Positions 1-9,157 of a DNA stretch of 64,000 nt are shown here, one piece after another. The stretch's first letter is position 1. Each line of letters begins with the position of its first letter. The translations under genes were made by a program, and so were the position numbers. The notes beneath the pieces were generated by a model. That model saw nothing but the letters and a program-made list of their open reading frames with translations, searched no databases and had not been told where the DNA came from. This stretch comes from Desulfocapsa sp. (lineage in GTDB: Bacteria > Desulfobacterota > Desulfobulbia > Desulfobulbales > Desulfocapsaceae): contig VMSP01000110.1 in assembly GCA_013792135.1 (NCBI GenBank), positions 1-64,000 of the forward strand, in the 5' to 3' direction.

Positions 1-21
1 TATGACATGGTTCACATTCAA
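1..21 (-). other. Possible 5' edge of a minus-strand gene
   Basis: On the minus strand a strong Shine-Dalgarno-like GGGAGGAG (about 27-34) precedes a TTG codon at 21 with 7-nt spacing, and a GTG at 15 in the same frame. Only seven codons remain in the window, so no product can be named. Confidence 0.2.
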
Positions 22-229
22 AGTAACTCCTCCCTCATATTTGTAATATGAATCTTCTATCAGTTGCGGGAGGTGTTGTCCAGGATATAATGCAACTTGT
101 CGATATTGTTTTGTAAGCGAGTTAGGATAAATTCACCCTGGAAAACACCCTGACGCGCGGCGCTGGAAAAAGCACTTTGTTCAGGGTGTGTCTAGCTGTG
201 ATAGAGCGAAATGACGTTCTTTGTTCAGG

Positions 230-511
230 CTATTTGTAGAGGCAGAGATAAGCAGTTTCACCCTGAATGCGCACCCCAAATTTTACGTTGGCGGCCACTT
301 CAAAACCTTCATCTGCCATTATTGTTTGCCATTTTTCACTTTCTGGCAGTTTGACTTCCATGGTTCCGGAAATTACGGACATAATCTCCACAGAGCTAGT
401 GCCGAACTCATACTCTCCAGGTGCCATGACTCCTATGGTGGCTGGTCCTTCGGTACTGGTAAAAGCGATGGATTTCACTTTGCCGTCAAAATACTCATTA
501 GTTTTAAACAT
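230..511 (-). CDS. ppnP: Pyrimidine/purine nucleoside phosphorylase PpnP
   Basis: A 93-residue protein of the PpnP (DUF1255, YaiE) family, a small cupin that phosphorolyses nucleosides to a free base and ribose-1-phosphate in the cytoplasm. The full family length is present, with the N-terminal [11 protein letters not shown] stretch, the central [16 protein letters not shown] segment and the C-terminal YLCLYK typical of the family. AAGGAA lies 7-8 nt before the ATG at 511. It stands alone, with no nucleoside-salvage partner beside it. Family assignment is by sequence recognition and is fairly sure. Confidence 0.9.
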   Translation of the reverse strand: MFKTNEYFDGKVKSIAFTSTEGPATIGVMAPGEYEFGTSSVEIMSVISGTMEVKLPESEKWQTIMADEGFEVAANVKFGVRIQGETAYLCLYK

Positions 512-689
512 TTTTTCTTTGTTCCTTGCGAGTTAGAATTGATGGAATCTGTTGAGTTCCAACGTTTGAAGAGAAATGTCATATAACTTGCCGTAAATAA
601 AAATTAAAAAGGCAAAATGTCAGTTAGCGACTTGAAAAATTTTTCAACAATCAGTCATCTTCGCGCAACCATGCGAGGAGGCCTGAATT

Positions 690-1000
690 ATGTACACTGG
701 AAAACTTATTTTCTCTCAAGTGATGGAGCATCTTCCACTTCATGTCTTTCATCAATGTGACGATCGCTATCACGGCGATTAGAAGGTCAAGGATTTTACT
801 TGCCTCGACCAGTATCTATGCATGGCCTTTGCTCAAATCACCTATCGCGAAAGCCATCGTGGTATCAAGGGCTTTCTTCATGCCCAAAAACAAAAACAAA
901 AACAAGCTCTACCACATGGGGTATCCGCGCTTCCATTTCTCGAAATACTCTGGCCAACGCCAACAAAGTTCGCGATTGGCCAGAGTTACCTAAATGTAAA
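690..1000 (+). pseudogene. Fossil N-terminus of an IS4-family (DUF4372) transposase
   Basis: GAGGAGG precedes an ATG at 690 that opens a frame reading MYTGKLIFSQVMEHLP, then a TAG stop, then DQYLCMAFAQITYRES and HRGIKGFL. The reading continues as KLYHMG in the second frame and GIRASISRNTLANANK in the third. These pieces, in order, match the N-terminal DUF4372 region of IS4-type transposases. The gene therefore carries one nonsense codon and at least two frameshifts, one inside a CAAAAA-repeat tract near 890-910. It stops after the VRDW segment; no catalytic DDE part and no terminal repeats were found. Confidence 0.75.
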
Positions 1001-1091
1001 ATCAGCTTTTGGCAGCCATTATGACATGGTTCAACCCTTGGATAATATCCGGGATGTGGGTCGTTATAAAGTATATTCCGGTGGACTCAAT

Positions 1092-1132
1092 AAAAAAACC
1101 AGGCATCCCTAAAGGGACACCCGGGTTTTTTT
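1092..1132. terminator. Bidirectional rho-independent terminator
   Basis: An 11-bp stem with two GU-type wobbles (1099-1109 with 1114-1124) has a 4-nt loop and is flanked by seven A on the left and seven T on the right. It can therefore stop transcripts on both strands. It sits just downstream of the SulP gene on the minus strand. Confidence 0.8.
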
Positions 1133-1155
1133 CAAAGCAGTATGTCTCGGGCTCA

Positions 1156-3303
1156 TTAGGCGGGGATATACTTTGTCAAAGGGCAGTCTCCACAGTTTGT
1201 AAGAGGCTGCTCGGTGTTGGAGTGAATCTCCTTGTAAATAGACTTGATTGCTGTTTCCGTATCAGGGAAAATAAAGTTTTTTCCGATTTTATTATAGAGA
1301 CCGGTTCGTTCCATAACAACTATGACCTGACCTTTGATACCGCACATGGCAAAACCGAGTTTGGCAGCACGCAAGCGGGCAACGAGCATGGCCAGTGCCT
1401 CTTCTCCCGAAGCATCCATGTCGTTGATACCCTTGGCATCAAGGAGGACGTAGCGCAAGTCGGGCTGTTCGGAACGGAACTTCATTACCTGCTCATCGAG
1501 ATAGCTGGCGTTGGCAAAGAACAGGGCACCGTCAAAACGGACCACCGAGATATGGCGGCAACCTTTTAAACGATAATGTTCAGCGCTTGTCAGGACATGG
1601 TCCTCATTCATGGAGAGAGAGGCAACTACCGGTCGCATGGACTTGTAGAGGAAGACCGCCATGGACAGAGCTACACCAACCATGATGCCCTTGTCAAGAT
1701 GGGGGGCAAAATAGAGGGTGACGAAGAAGGCGAGGATGGAGATAGCTCCATCGTACCACTGAGCCTTCCAGGCGTGGGCAAAACCCTTGATATTGAGCAG
1801 GCCGATAACTGCCATCATGATGACTGCCGCCAGGGTGGCCTGGGGCAGATGATAGAGCAGCGGTGTAAAGAAAAGGAGGGTGGCAACTACCATCAGGGAA
1901 GTGACCACCGAAGAGATACCGGAGACCGCACCGGCCTGCAGATTGACCGCAGAACGGGAAAAAGAACCGGAAACCGCGTAACTGGAGCTCATGGAGCCCA
2001 GCATATTGGCAAGCCCCTGGCCGATCAGTTCCTGATTGGGATCGAGTTTCTGGCCGGTCTTGGCAGCCATGGCCTTAGCAATGGCAATAGCCTCCATGAA
2101 GCCAAGCAGTGAAATGATAATCGCTGTGGGCAGCAGTTTGAAGAAACTCTTGCCGGTCAGGGCTGGTATGCTGAATTTGGGCAGCCCTTCAGGGATCTCG
2201 CCGATAATAGCACCACCGCCCATCATGGTGATTTTTTTTGAATCAAGAGCACTGTTTTTTACCTTGATCCTCCAGGTCGAACCATCACCCTGCAGACCGG
2301 CCGGGACCTGGCCTTTGGGATAGAAGGTAGATTTCTCTCCCTCTTTCACCGCTTCAAACTTCATGTGACGTAATTCATAACGGAAATCCTTGGCATGAGT
2401 TTGGGCCTCTTCTATTTCCGCGGTCAGTATGTCTACTTCGTTTTTTGCTTTGATCAGCTCGATAGCGGCCGCATGGCTGCCATGTTCGGCTTGCAGGGTA
2501 TCAACCTCTTTGCCCATCTGGGTACGCTCATCACTTTTCTCTTTGATCGCCATGATCGCCTGGTTGAACCCAGTCATGGTTTTTTCAATTCCGTCGATGT
2601 GGATAGATTCGGCCGGCACAGAGGCATCGTTGTTAAAATGGGTAAAATAAGAAAGCAGGGTGGTAATCACAACTGCAATCAGCACATTGGGAATCCGGGG
2701 ATTGATACGACGCACAACGACCATAATGGCCACTGCTCCAATGCCGTAAAGCAGGGTTGGAATATGCGTGTAGTCCATGGCCGCCTGGAATACAAGGATC
2801 ATGCTTTGATAGTGATGGTGTCCACTGTCTGTGTATACTCCGAAAAACTTGGAGAACTGGGAGGAGGCAATGATGATGGCAGCTGCATTGGTAAAGCCGT
2901 TGATTACCGGATGGGAAAGAAAATTAACCACCATGCCCAGACGCAGGACACCGAGAGAAAACTGGAAAATACCGACAACCAGGGCCAGGGCGATGGAGTA
3001 GGCAATAAATTCAGGGGATCCGGCCGAGGCCAGCGGTGCCAGAGAGGCTGCCGACATCAATGAAACAACGGCCACTGGACCGGTGCCGAGTTGGCGACTG
3101 GAGCCGAACAGGGCTGCAATCATCGGTGGCAGAAAGGCGGCATAGAGGCCGTAATAGGCGGGGAGGCCAGCCAGTTGGGCATAGGCCATGGACTGGGGAA
3201 TCAGCACCAAGGCCACCGTGATGCCGGCCACAAAGTCCAGCTTGAATTTACCGCCGCTATAGTCCTGAAACCAGGCTAAAAACGGGAAAATTTTTGTCAG
3301 CAT
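1156..3303 (-). CDS. SulP family anion transporter with C-terminal STAS domain
   Basis: A 715-residue SLC26/SulP-type inner-membrane carrier for sulfate, bicarbonate or a similar anion. The membrane domain begins with the family signature ALVLIPQSMAYAQLAGLP (residues about 31-48). A STAS domain follows at about 575-690, with DMDASGEEAL around the residue that is often phosphorylated. The protein is longer than the usual 550-600 because about 135 mostly charged residues (about 223-360), rich in coiled-coil-like heptads, interrupt the membrane domain. It ends with CGDCPLTKYIPA. It lies 130 bp downstream of the Hyf-like cluster on the same strand. The substrate cannot be read from sequence. Confidence 0.88.
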   Translation of the reverse strand: MLTKIFPFLAWFQDYSGGKFKLDFVAGITVALVLIPQSMAYAQLAGLPAYYGLYAAFLPPMIAALFGSSRQLGTGPVAVVSLMSAASLAPLASAGSPEFIAYSIALALVVGIFQFSLGVLRLGMVVNFLSHPVINGFTNAAAIIIASSQFSKFFGVYTDSGHHHYQSMILVFQAAMDYTHIPTLLYGIGAVAIMVVVRRINPRIPNVLIAVVITTLLSYFTHFNNDASVPAESIHIDGIEKTMTGFNQAIMAIKEKSDERTQMGKEVDTLQAEHGSHAAAIELIKAKNEVDILTAEIEEAQTHAKDFRYELRHMKFEAVKEGEKSTFYPKGQVPAGLQGDGSTWRIKVKNSALDSKKITMMGGGAIIGEIPEGLPKFSIPALTGKSFFKLLPTAIIISLLGFMEAIAIAKAMAAKTGQKLDPNQELIGQGLANMLGSMSSSYAVSGSFSRSAVNLQAGAVSGISSVVTSLMVVATLLFFTPLLYHLPQATLAAVIMMAVIGLLNIKGFAHAWKAQWYDGAISILAFFVTLYFAPHLDKGIMVGVALSMAVFLYKSMRPVVASLSMNEDHVLTSAEHYRLKGCRHISVVRFDGALFFANASYLDEQVMKFRSEQPDLRYVLLDAKGINDMDASGEEALAMLVARLRAAKLGFAMCGIKGQVIVVMERTGLYNKIGKNFIFPDTETAIKSIYKEIHSNTEQPLTNCGDCPLTKYIPA

Positions 3304-3433
3304 TTTTTCCTCTTCAATTAAATTTGGTTGGCCCGGAGGGTCGGTATAAAAAAGTTAGTACTTAGTTTTAGTAAGCCACTAATAATTGTAAGCTGCTTTT
3401 TCGATATTTATACATTCGGCATAGTCAGTGTAA

Positions 3434-4177
3434 CTATTTAAAATAATTCAGTAATGCATGAAGGGTGGTGAGCGGGTGAGGAGGACAGCCGGGGATGTAG
3501 AGATCCACCGGGATGATACTGTTCAAATCACCGATGATATCCTCACTGCCGAAAAAAGGGCCGCCGGAAATGGCGCAGGCACCGCTGGCGATGACGACCT
3601 TGGGGTTGGGAACTGCCTCAAAGGTGGTGATGGTGGCGGCTCGCATATTCTTTGAAATGGGTCCGGTGACATGGATGCCGTCAGCATGCCGCGGTGAGGC
3701 GACAAATTGGATGCCGAAGCGGGCAAGATCAAAAAAAGGGGTATTGAGTACGTTGGTGTCGGCCTCGCAGGCATTACAGCCGGCTGCCGAAATCTGCCGA
3801 AGCTGAAGGGAACGACCAAAGAGTTTTTTGAAATGCTTCTTGGAATGTTCGGCCAGCGCGGGCAGGTTACCCGTGGTAAAGAGATCGTCGCGGCTGGCGG
3901 TTCCCATCTCAAAATTCTGGCTGAAGGTGGCAAATCTGCCGCCGGACAAGGTCTCACACAGGCCACAGAACACACAACGGCCCAGATCGATCTTGCAGGA
4001 TTTCGCATCAATGGCGTCCTGGGGACAGGCATCAGCACAGCGTTTTACCAAGGCTGCATCACATTTAGCATCCACCTTGGGCAGACCTCGGAAACGCTTG
4101 TAGAGATTAATCTGCTCTTTCGGATATTTAGAGGTCCGGTGCCCCTGTTCTATTCTATTTTTTATAACTTTTAGCAT
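3434..4177 (-). CDS. Hydrogenase-4-like small subunit with ferredoxin domain (HyfI/NuoB-like)
   Basis: A 247-residue protein with an N-terminal ferredoxin-like region (about 35-90, with CADACPQDAID and CVFCGLC) and a NuoB/HyfI-like domain (about 105-247). The proximal [4Fe-4S] ligands are kept: GCNACE, SGACAISGG and PGCPPHP. It would pass electrons between the ferredoxin domain and the large subunit on the cytoplasmic face of the membrane complex. AAGG precedes the ATG at 4177. It is the last gene of the Hyf-like run, 143 bp after the large subunit. Joining ferredoxin and NuoB parts in one chain suits Ehr-type or group 4 complexes. Confidence 0.82.
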   Translation of the reverse strand: MLKVIKNRIEQGHRTSKYPKEQINLYKRFRGLPKVDAKCDAALVKRCADACPQDAIDAKSCKIDLGRCVFCGLCETLSGGRFATFSQNFEMGTASRDDLFTTGNLPALAEHSKKHFKKLFGRSLQLRQISAAGCNACEADTNVLNTPFFDLARFGIQFVASPRHADGIHVTGPISKNMRAATITTFEAVPNPKVVIASGACAISGGPFFGSEDIIGDLNSIIPVDLYIPGCPPHPLTTLHALLNYFK

Positions 4178-4320
4178 AGTAAAACCTTATTTTTTATCCT
4201 GAAGTTAAGGGATTTTTAGGAGCTGTTACGAAATGAACACTATTTTTCTTGTTCATTACGTTTGCGGCCCCTTATGCCGTCTCTAATATTCAAAAGACAA
4301 CAGTATCTTATTACAACGGC

Positions 4321-5826
4321 CTAGAGGTCAAACCCGCAGTAGGAAAGGTTGAAGCTCTTATTGCACAGGGGGAAGTCAGAAATCCCTTCATCGCGCAGAG
4401 ACAAGGCCAGACCGGTCCAGTTGTGAAAAGAGGGATCCTTCACCTTGTAGCGCAGGATGCCTCCTTTCTCATCGGTCAAGATACAGTGGGATACCTCTCC
4501 CCTCCAACCCTCGTTAATACTCACCACAAAGGACTGTGAAGCCAGTTGTATCTCCTGAGGCGTATAGCTTTGGGCCTCTTCCTTTCTGTCCAACAGGCTA
4601 GTAATCAGGCGGGTGGAGTGCATGACCTCTTCGCGCCGCACCCTGGCCCGTGAGCAGACATCACCATCGGTTCTGTTGTTGCTGTTGGCAGGGAGTCCAC
4701 CATAGCATTCCGTCGGAAAGCTGACCCTGGCATCATACTTCAGGCCACAGGCGCGGCCGGCGTAACCGACCAGTCCGATTTTTTCCGCATTCTCTTTGCT
4801 CACAATGCCGGTATTGTCAAAACGTCCGGTAACACTGGGGGAGGAAAAGATCAGCTCGCTGACATTTTCAACCTCAGGAGTAAGCTCGTCCAGCTTGTCG
4901 CGCAGCAGCTGTTTCTGCTCATCGCCCATAATATGGGTAACCCCACCTGCTCTTACCAGGCCACGGCCAAAACGGTTACCACCCAGGATTTGGCTCAGGT
5001 TGAGGTATTCTCCTCTGATCCGACCGAAATAGGCGGCCGGCGGACCAAAGGCCACGTCAATGCTGAGGGCACCCAGGTCACCGATGTGATTGGCGATGCG
5101 CTCAAGTTCGAGCGCGATGGTGCGGACTATCTTGGCGCCTTCATCCACCTGCAGACCTGCGAGGGATTCAATGGCCTGGGCTTGACAGAGGCCATGGCCG
5201 ATGGTGGTGTCGCCGGCAATGGTTTCGGCAATAATGGGCATCCTTTTCATGGGCACGCTCTGCAGCAGTTTTTCTACCCCACGATGCTGATAACCGAGCT
5301 GAATCTCGAGGTGAAAAACACGCTCACCGCAACATTGGAAGCGAAAATGACCGGGCTCGATTATGCCGGCATGCACCGGTCCCACCGCTACCTCATGGAC
5401 GGTTTCGCCCTCGACGCTGAAATAGGGGTAGTTACCCGGAATGTCCTGGTTATAGTCATTGTCAAAGACATCTTTTTTGCCGCTGCAGTTGGCATGGTAG
5501 CGCACCATCTTATACCAGGGGTGCCCTTCGGCCTTGAGTCCATACTGCTCGCCGATCTCACGCTCAAACATGTGGAATTTTTCCGACTCCGCGGTCAGCG
5601 AGGCAAAACTATCCGGGGCATCACAGCCGCCGACATAGAGCTTGTCGGTGCGCATGACGGCCAGCAGCTTGCTGACCCCCTGGTCCTCATAGGCAAAAAA
5701 CTGGACCACCTGTCCACCTGCCGCTGCACACGCCAGAAGTTGCTGGCGAAAGGTGTCAAAGGGGAGGTGGGGGATATCGGCCCGGTTCACTTTTTCATTG
5801 TTTTGTATGTGCAGCAACTTATCCAT
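4321..5826 (-). CDS. Hydrogenase-like large subunit lacking NiFe ligands (HyfG/NuoCD-like, Ehr type)
   Basis: A 501-residue protein with a NuoC-like N-terminal third (FEREIGEQYGL, HPWYKMVRY) and a NuoD/HyfG-like remainder. Start ATG 5826 has GGAGG 8 nt upstream and overlaps the end of the preceding gene by 8 bp; a longer frame to 5985 lies inside that gene. The two CxxC pairs that bind NiFe in group 4 hydrogenases are absent. The first site reads AGDTTIGHGLCQAQ, and the C-terminal site reads DPSFHNW instead of DPCxxC. It is therefore probably not a hydrogenase, but an energy-converting hydrogenase-related (Ehr) subunit of unknown electron donor or acceptor. Confidence 0.85.
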   Translation of the reverse strand: MDKLLHIQNNEKVNRADIPHLPFDTFRQQLLACAAAGGQVVQFFAYEDQGVSKLLAVMRTDKLYVGGCDAPDSFASLTAESEKFHMFEREIGEQYGLKAEGHPWYKMVRYHANCSGKKDVFDNDYNQDIPGNYPYFSVEGETVHEVAVGPVHAGIIEPGHFRFQCCGERVFHLEIQLGYQHRGVEKLLQSVPMKRMPIIAETIAGDTTIGHGLCQAQAIESLAGLQVDEGAKIVRTIALELERIANHIGDLGALSIDVAFGPPAAYFGRIRGEYLNLSQILGGNRFGRGLVRAGGVTHIMGDEQKQLLRDKLDELTPEVENVSELIFSSPSVTGRFDNTGIVSKENAEKIGLVGYAGRACGLKYDARVSFPTECYGGLPANSNNRTDGDVCSRARVRREEVMHSTRLITSLLDRKEEAQSYTPQEIQLASQSFVVSINEGWRGEVSHCILTDEKGGILRYKVKDPSFHNWTGLALSLRDEGISDFPLCNKSFNLSYCGFDL

Positions 5827-7246
5827 TAGAACTTCCTCCGATCGTGGCAATTGCCGAGAGAATTGTTTGATACAGGTTGTCCGGCATCCAGACACAGAGA
5901 ATGATTGAGGTAAGGAGCAGGGCATATGAGGGCAGCACCCTGGCCATATTTTCATCAACAAGGATCTCATCATCCCATTTACCAAAGCTCATCTTCATCA
6001 CCAGGCGGGAGGCCCCGGCGAAGATCAAAACAAGGGCAATAATAAAGATGCTGATGCTGATGGTTCTGCCTTTTTGAAAGGCCCCCAGGATAATGAGCAA
6101 CTCACTGACAAAGATACCAAAAGGGGGAAAACCAGAAATTCCGGCAAAGCCGGCAAAAAATGCGGTAAAGGTCTTGGGGAAGACCTTGGCCATATTGCCG
6201 GTCTTGCTGATCAACTTGCTGCCGTAGCCCAGCAGGATGTTGCCTGAGGACAAAAACAGGGATGATTTAATCAGCGAGTGATGGATAAGATGGAGCATGG
6301 CACCATAGGTAGCCAGGCCGCCGATCCCCACGCCAAAGGCAATAATGCCCATGTTTTCAATACTGGAATAGGCCAGCATCCTTTTATAACCGGTCTGGTT
6401 AAAGATGAAGACCGCGGCAACGAGCATGGACAGCAGGCCAAAGCCGATGAGGATATTTCCGGAAAAATCTCCGAGCCCTGCTTTGTAGAGGAGCTGATGG
6501 CTGCGATAGACACCGAGAAAGGCACAGTTGAGCAGCGCTCCGGAAAGCAGGGCCGAGGCGGGGCTGGGTGCCTCACTATGGGCATCCGGCAGCCAGGTAT
6601 GCATGGGAGCCAGTCCCATCTTGGTACCGTAGCCGATGACCAGAAAAATAAAACCGGCCTTGAGCCACATTGGGTCAAGTTGGGTCGCCACCACACTTAA
6701 GGCGCTGAAGGAGATCGGGACTTGGATATTACCGATATCCATGGCCAGGATGATGAAGAAACAACCAAGCAGGGCCAGGGCAATCCCCACAGAACAGATC
6801 AGGACATACTTCCAGGTCGCCTCCAGGGCCGACTTGGACCGGTTCAGGAAGATCAAAGGGGCACTCATCAGGGTGGTGGCCTCAATGGCAATCCACAGCA
6901 CTATCAGATGATCGGCCAGGGCCACCATGGACATGGTGGCCAGAAAGAACAGAGTGCAGCCGATATAGATGGGCTCACTTTGTATCTCAGTCTCGCTCAT
7001 GTAGGACACGGCATAAATCGAGATGAAGAGAAAAATAAACGAGGTGACCAGCAGCACCAGCAGGCCGTCCGGAGAGGCGGAAAAATATTGGGGCAGTCCC
7101 GGCGTTATCTTGCCCAGCCAGGCCATGATTGTTAACTGCAGGTGGAGTAAGGCTGTCACCACCAGGATTCCCCGGCCAAACCTGACGGGCAGGAACATGG
7201 CGATGATCCCGGTAAATATGGGGATGAGGCAGGTAAATTCTAACAT
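5819..7246 (-). CDS. hyfF: HyfF-like proton/ion-translocating membrane subunit
   Basis: A 475-residue, highly hydrophobic protein of the Mrp-antiporter/NuoL-M-N family, with about 14 predicted membrane helices. The stretch KMGLAPMHTWLPDAHSEAPS is the hallmark of this family, with the lysine and histidine of the ion path. YSSIENMGIIAFG and LIHHSLIKSSLF follow in the expected order. It would form one of the ion channels of the membrane arm. AAGGA precedes the ATG at 7246. It overlaps the large-subunit gene downstream and follows hyfE after a 226-bp gap containing a palindrome. Confidence 0.88.
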   Translation of the reverse strand: MLEFTCLIPIFTGIIAMFLPVRFGRGILVVTALLHLQLTIMAWLGKITPGLPQYFSASPDGLLVLLVTSFIFLFISIYAVSYMSETEIQSEPIYIGCTLFFLATMSMVALADHLIVLWIAIEATTLMSAPLIFLNRSKSALEATWKYVLICSVGIALALLGCFFIILAMDIGNIQVPISFSALSVVATQLDPMWLKAGFIFLVIGYGTKMGLAPMHTWLPDAHSEAPSPASALLSGALLNCAFLGVYRSHQLLYKAGLGDFSGNILIGFGLLSMLVAAVFIFNQTGYKRMLAYSSIENMGIIAFGVGIGGLATYGAMLHLIHHSLIKSSLFLSSGNILLGYGSKLISKTGNMAKVFPKTFTAFFAGFAGISGFPPFGIFVSELLIILGAFQKGRTISISIFIIALVLIFAGASRLVMKMSFGKWDDEILVDENMARVLPSYALLLTSIILCVWMPDNLYQTILSAIATIGGSSNG

Positions 7247-7381
7247 TGTTTTATATATCCTTACCTAAAGTGAAAATAAGCCGCTGTAAAAAAATAACAT
7301 GGCCATTTGAAAGTCAAAAACGGCAGTCGCTTTTCATCCATCCATGGCGCGAGCGACACTGGAGCATCCCTGCTCTGCGTA

Positions 7382-7435
7382 AGGAGCCGTAACGATATGA
7401 GTCTGAAATGGTTTAGTTATTTTGTAACGGCTCCT
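7382..7435. repeat. Palindrome between hyfF and hyfE
   Basis: A 9-bp perfect inverted repeat, aggagccgt (7382-7390) and acggctcct (7427-7435), lies inside the hyf-like operon. No T run follows, so it is more likely an mRNA processing or stability hairpin, or a repeat-element relic, than a terminator. A second small hairpin, gagca/tgctc, lies just to its left at about 7362-7375. Confidence 0.45.
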
Positions 7436-7472
7436 AAATATTGGCAACGACTCAGACATATTGGCGCCTTTG

Positions 7473-8126
7473 CTATTCCTTGAGTTGCCCAAGAAGGGCG
7501 GTATCAACATCATCAAAGGTGCTGTTGATATTGTTAAGGACAATCCCCATAATCATGATACCCACGAGCAGATCGAGTAAGACCCCGAATTCAACGATAT
7601 ACTGGGTATGGGTCTGCTTGGCCAGGGCGGTACCGAAGAGATAGATGCCGTTTTCCATCATCAGATAGCCGATGACCTGGGTTATGGCCTTATAGCGGGC
7701 CATGAGCAGAAAAAGTCCGGAGGCCAGGGTCGTAATGGCGGTAATCATCAGCAGCATATGCTCCCCGGGAAGAGATTGTGACGCATAGATCCGATCGGCA
7801 ATAAAGGCGGAAATGAGGATAAAGATCAGGCCGGTAAAGAGTGAGGCATGGTAGCCGATAATAGGTTCAATCTCGCGTCTTATCTTGATCTTTTTTACTG
7901 CCACGTAGATAAAGCCAGGAATAAGAAACCCTTTAATGAGAATCATGACCTGCAACATCATAATGGAACCAATGGTCATGTGCTGCTCAAGGAAAAGGGG
8001 AATGAGCGACACCACAATACCCTGAAAGGCCATAATCTTGACCAGGGCCACGAGCCGGTGCGAAGCCAGCGACAATAACACCGACAAAAGTGTAAGTGCG
8101 AGTAAGGCATTCGAAAAAGCAATCAT
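7473..8126 (-). CDS. hyfE: Hydrogenase-4 component E-like membrane protein (HyfE)
   Basis: A 217-residue membrane protein with about seven helices, matching HyfE, which carries a NuoK-like C-terminal half (YKAITQVIGYLMMENGIYLFG, then LVGIMIMGIVLNNI). The glutamate in the MENG segment corresponds to the conserved membrane carboxylate of NuoK. It is an anchor and proton-path subunit of the complex. Its start ATG (8124-8126) overlaps the stop of hyfC in an ATGA junction, a sign of translational coupling. Confidence 0.85.
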   Translation of the reverse strand: MIAFSNALLALTLLSVLLSLASHRLVALVKIMAFQGIVVSLIPLFLEQHMTIGSIMMLQVMILIKGFLIPGFIYVAVKKIKIRREIEPIIGYHASLFTGLIFILISAFIADRIYASQSLPGEHMLLMITAITTLASGLFLLMARYKAITQVIGYLMMENGIYLFGTALAKQTHTQYIVEFGVLLDLLVGIMIMGIVLNNINSTFDDVDTALLGQLKE

Positions 8127-9040
8127 TTGATCAACTCCATGGTGAGGATGGTGGCAAAAAAGACCAGGATAAAGGGAGTCAGGATAAATTTCGGCACCAT
8201 ATTCATCTTATATCTGGCGGTGATAGATTCCACCGTGCCGATGGTTATGTAGATAAATGTGACAACTGCATAAAAAAGCAGACCGTTGAGCCAGACGTTT
8301 TGCAGCTGGAAGGGGTCAAGAAGCATGGCTAGGAAGCCCGAGTAAAAAAGAAGCTTAAACCAGGCCCCCAGCTCGATTAAGGCCAGATCAGGCCCGCTGT
8401 GATCGAGAATCATGACCTCATGGATCATGGTGAGCTCAAGATGGGTGGTTGGATCATCTATTGGTACCCGTGAGTTCTCGGTGAGCATGACGATGTAGAG
8501 GGCGATGATGACCAGAATCAGCTGCGCCCCATGTGCACCGGTGATGGCGATGGGCTGGGTGCCCGTGAAAAATTCGGCAAAGCTCAAAGAGCCGGTGAGC
8601 CGGTAAAAGAGGACGAGGATACCAAAGATAGTGGCCTCTGCCAGAGTCGAGAAAAAGGCCTCCCGGGCAGCCCCCATACCCTCAAAGGGGGATGCGGTAT
8701 CGAGTGCGGCCAGGATGGTAAAAAAACGCCCCAGCCCCATGAGATAAAAAAGAATCAACACATCACCATGGAAGGAGAAGACAGGTGCCACGCCAGCCAA
8801 GGGGAAGAAAAGCAGCATCATCAGGCTGGTGGCACAACCCACCACCGGCCCCATCCGAAAGACAAAGGTGGTGCTGGTGCTATAGACCGAGCCTTTTTTA
8901 AAGAGCTTGGCCATGGTGTAGTAGTTGATCAGCAGTGGTGGTCCCTGCCTGCCGCCAAAATTGGCCTTTACCTTCTGGATGACTGCAGGCAGGAGGGGCG
9001 CTATCAGGATTGCGAAACAAAATGAAAATATGGATTCCAT
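8123..9040 (-). CDS. hyfC: HyfC/NuoH-like membrane anchor subunit
   Basis: A 305-residue, eight-helix membrane protein of the NuoH/HyfC/EchB family, which docks the large and small subunits to the membrane arm. Family signs are ARYKMNMVPKF near the C-terminus, NSRVPIDDPTTHLELTMIHE in the middle and GRQGPPLLINYY near the N-terminus. The acidic residues in ELTMIHE are part of the family's quinone/ion interface. GAGGT lies before the ATG at 9040. The gene follows hyfB by 117 bp and overlaps hyfE. Confidence 0.9.
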   Translation of the reverse strand: MESIFSFCFAILIAPLLPAVIQKVKANFGGRQGPPLLINYYTMAKLFKKGSVYSTSTTFVFRMGPVVGCATSLMMLLFFPLAGVAPVFSFHGDVLILFYLMGLGRFFTILAALDTASPFEGMGAAREAFFSTLAEATIFGILVLFYRLTGSLSFAEFFTGTQPIAITGAHGAQLILVIIALYIVMLTENSRVPIDDPTTHLELTMIHEVMILDHSGPDLALIELGAWFKLLFYSGFLAMLLDPFQLQNVWLNGLLFYAVVTFIYITIGTVESITARYKMNMVPKFILTPFILVFFATILTMELIK

Positions 9041-9157
9041 CTCTAACCTCGAATTTTTATGGTGCTCAAAAAGTGCGCCGGGCGTTTTATTGCCTCGGTG
9101 TTTTTAATTTTTATATGTCAGTTATCAAGTCTCGGCCGTCAGCAGGGTCGGAATCTG

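Noticed and set aside
1-1033. Direct repeat tatgacatggttca at 1-14 and 1020-1033
   Set aside because: The match is only about 14 bp and the flanks differ, so it may be chance; not called an insertion-site duplication.
4933-5829. A 298-codon plus-strand open frame
   Set aside because: It is antisense to the large-subunit gene, has no ribosome site and its product resembles nothing; it reflects codon bias of the true gene.
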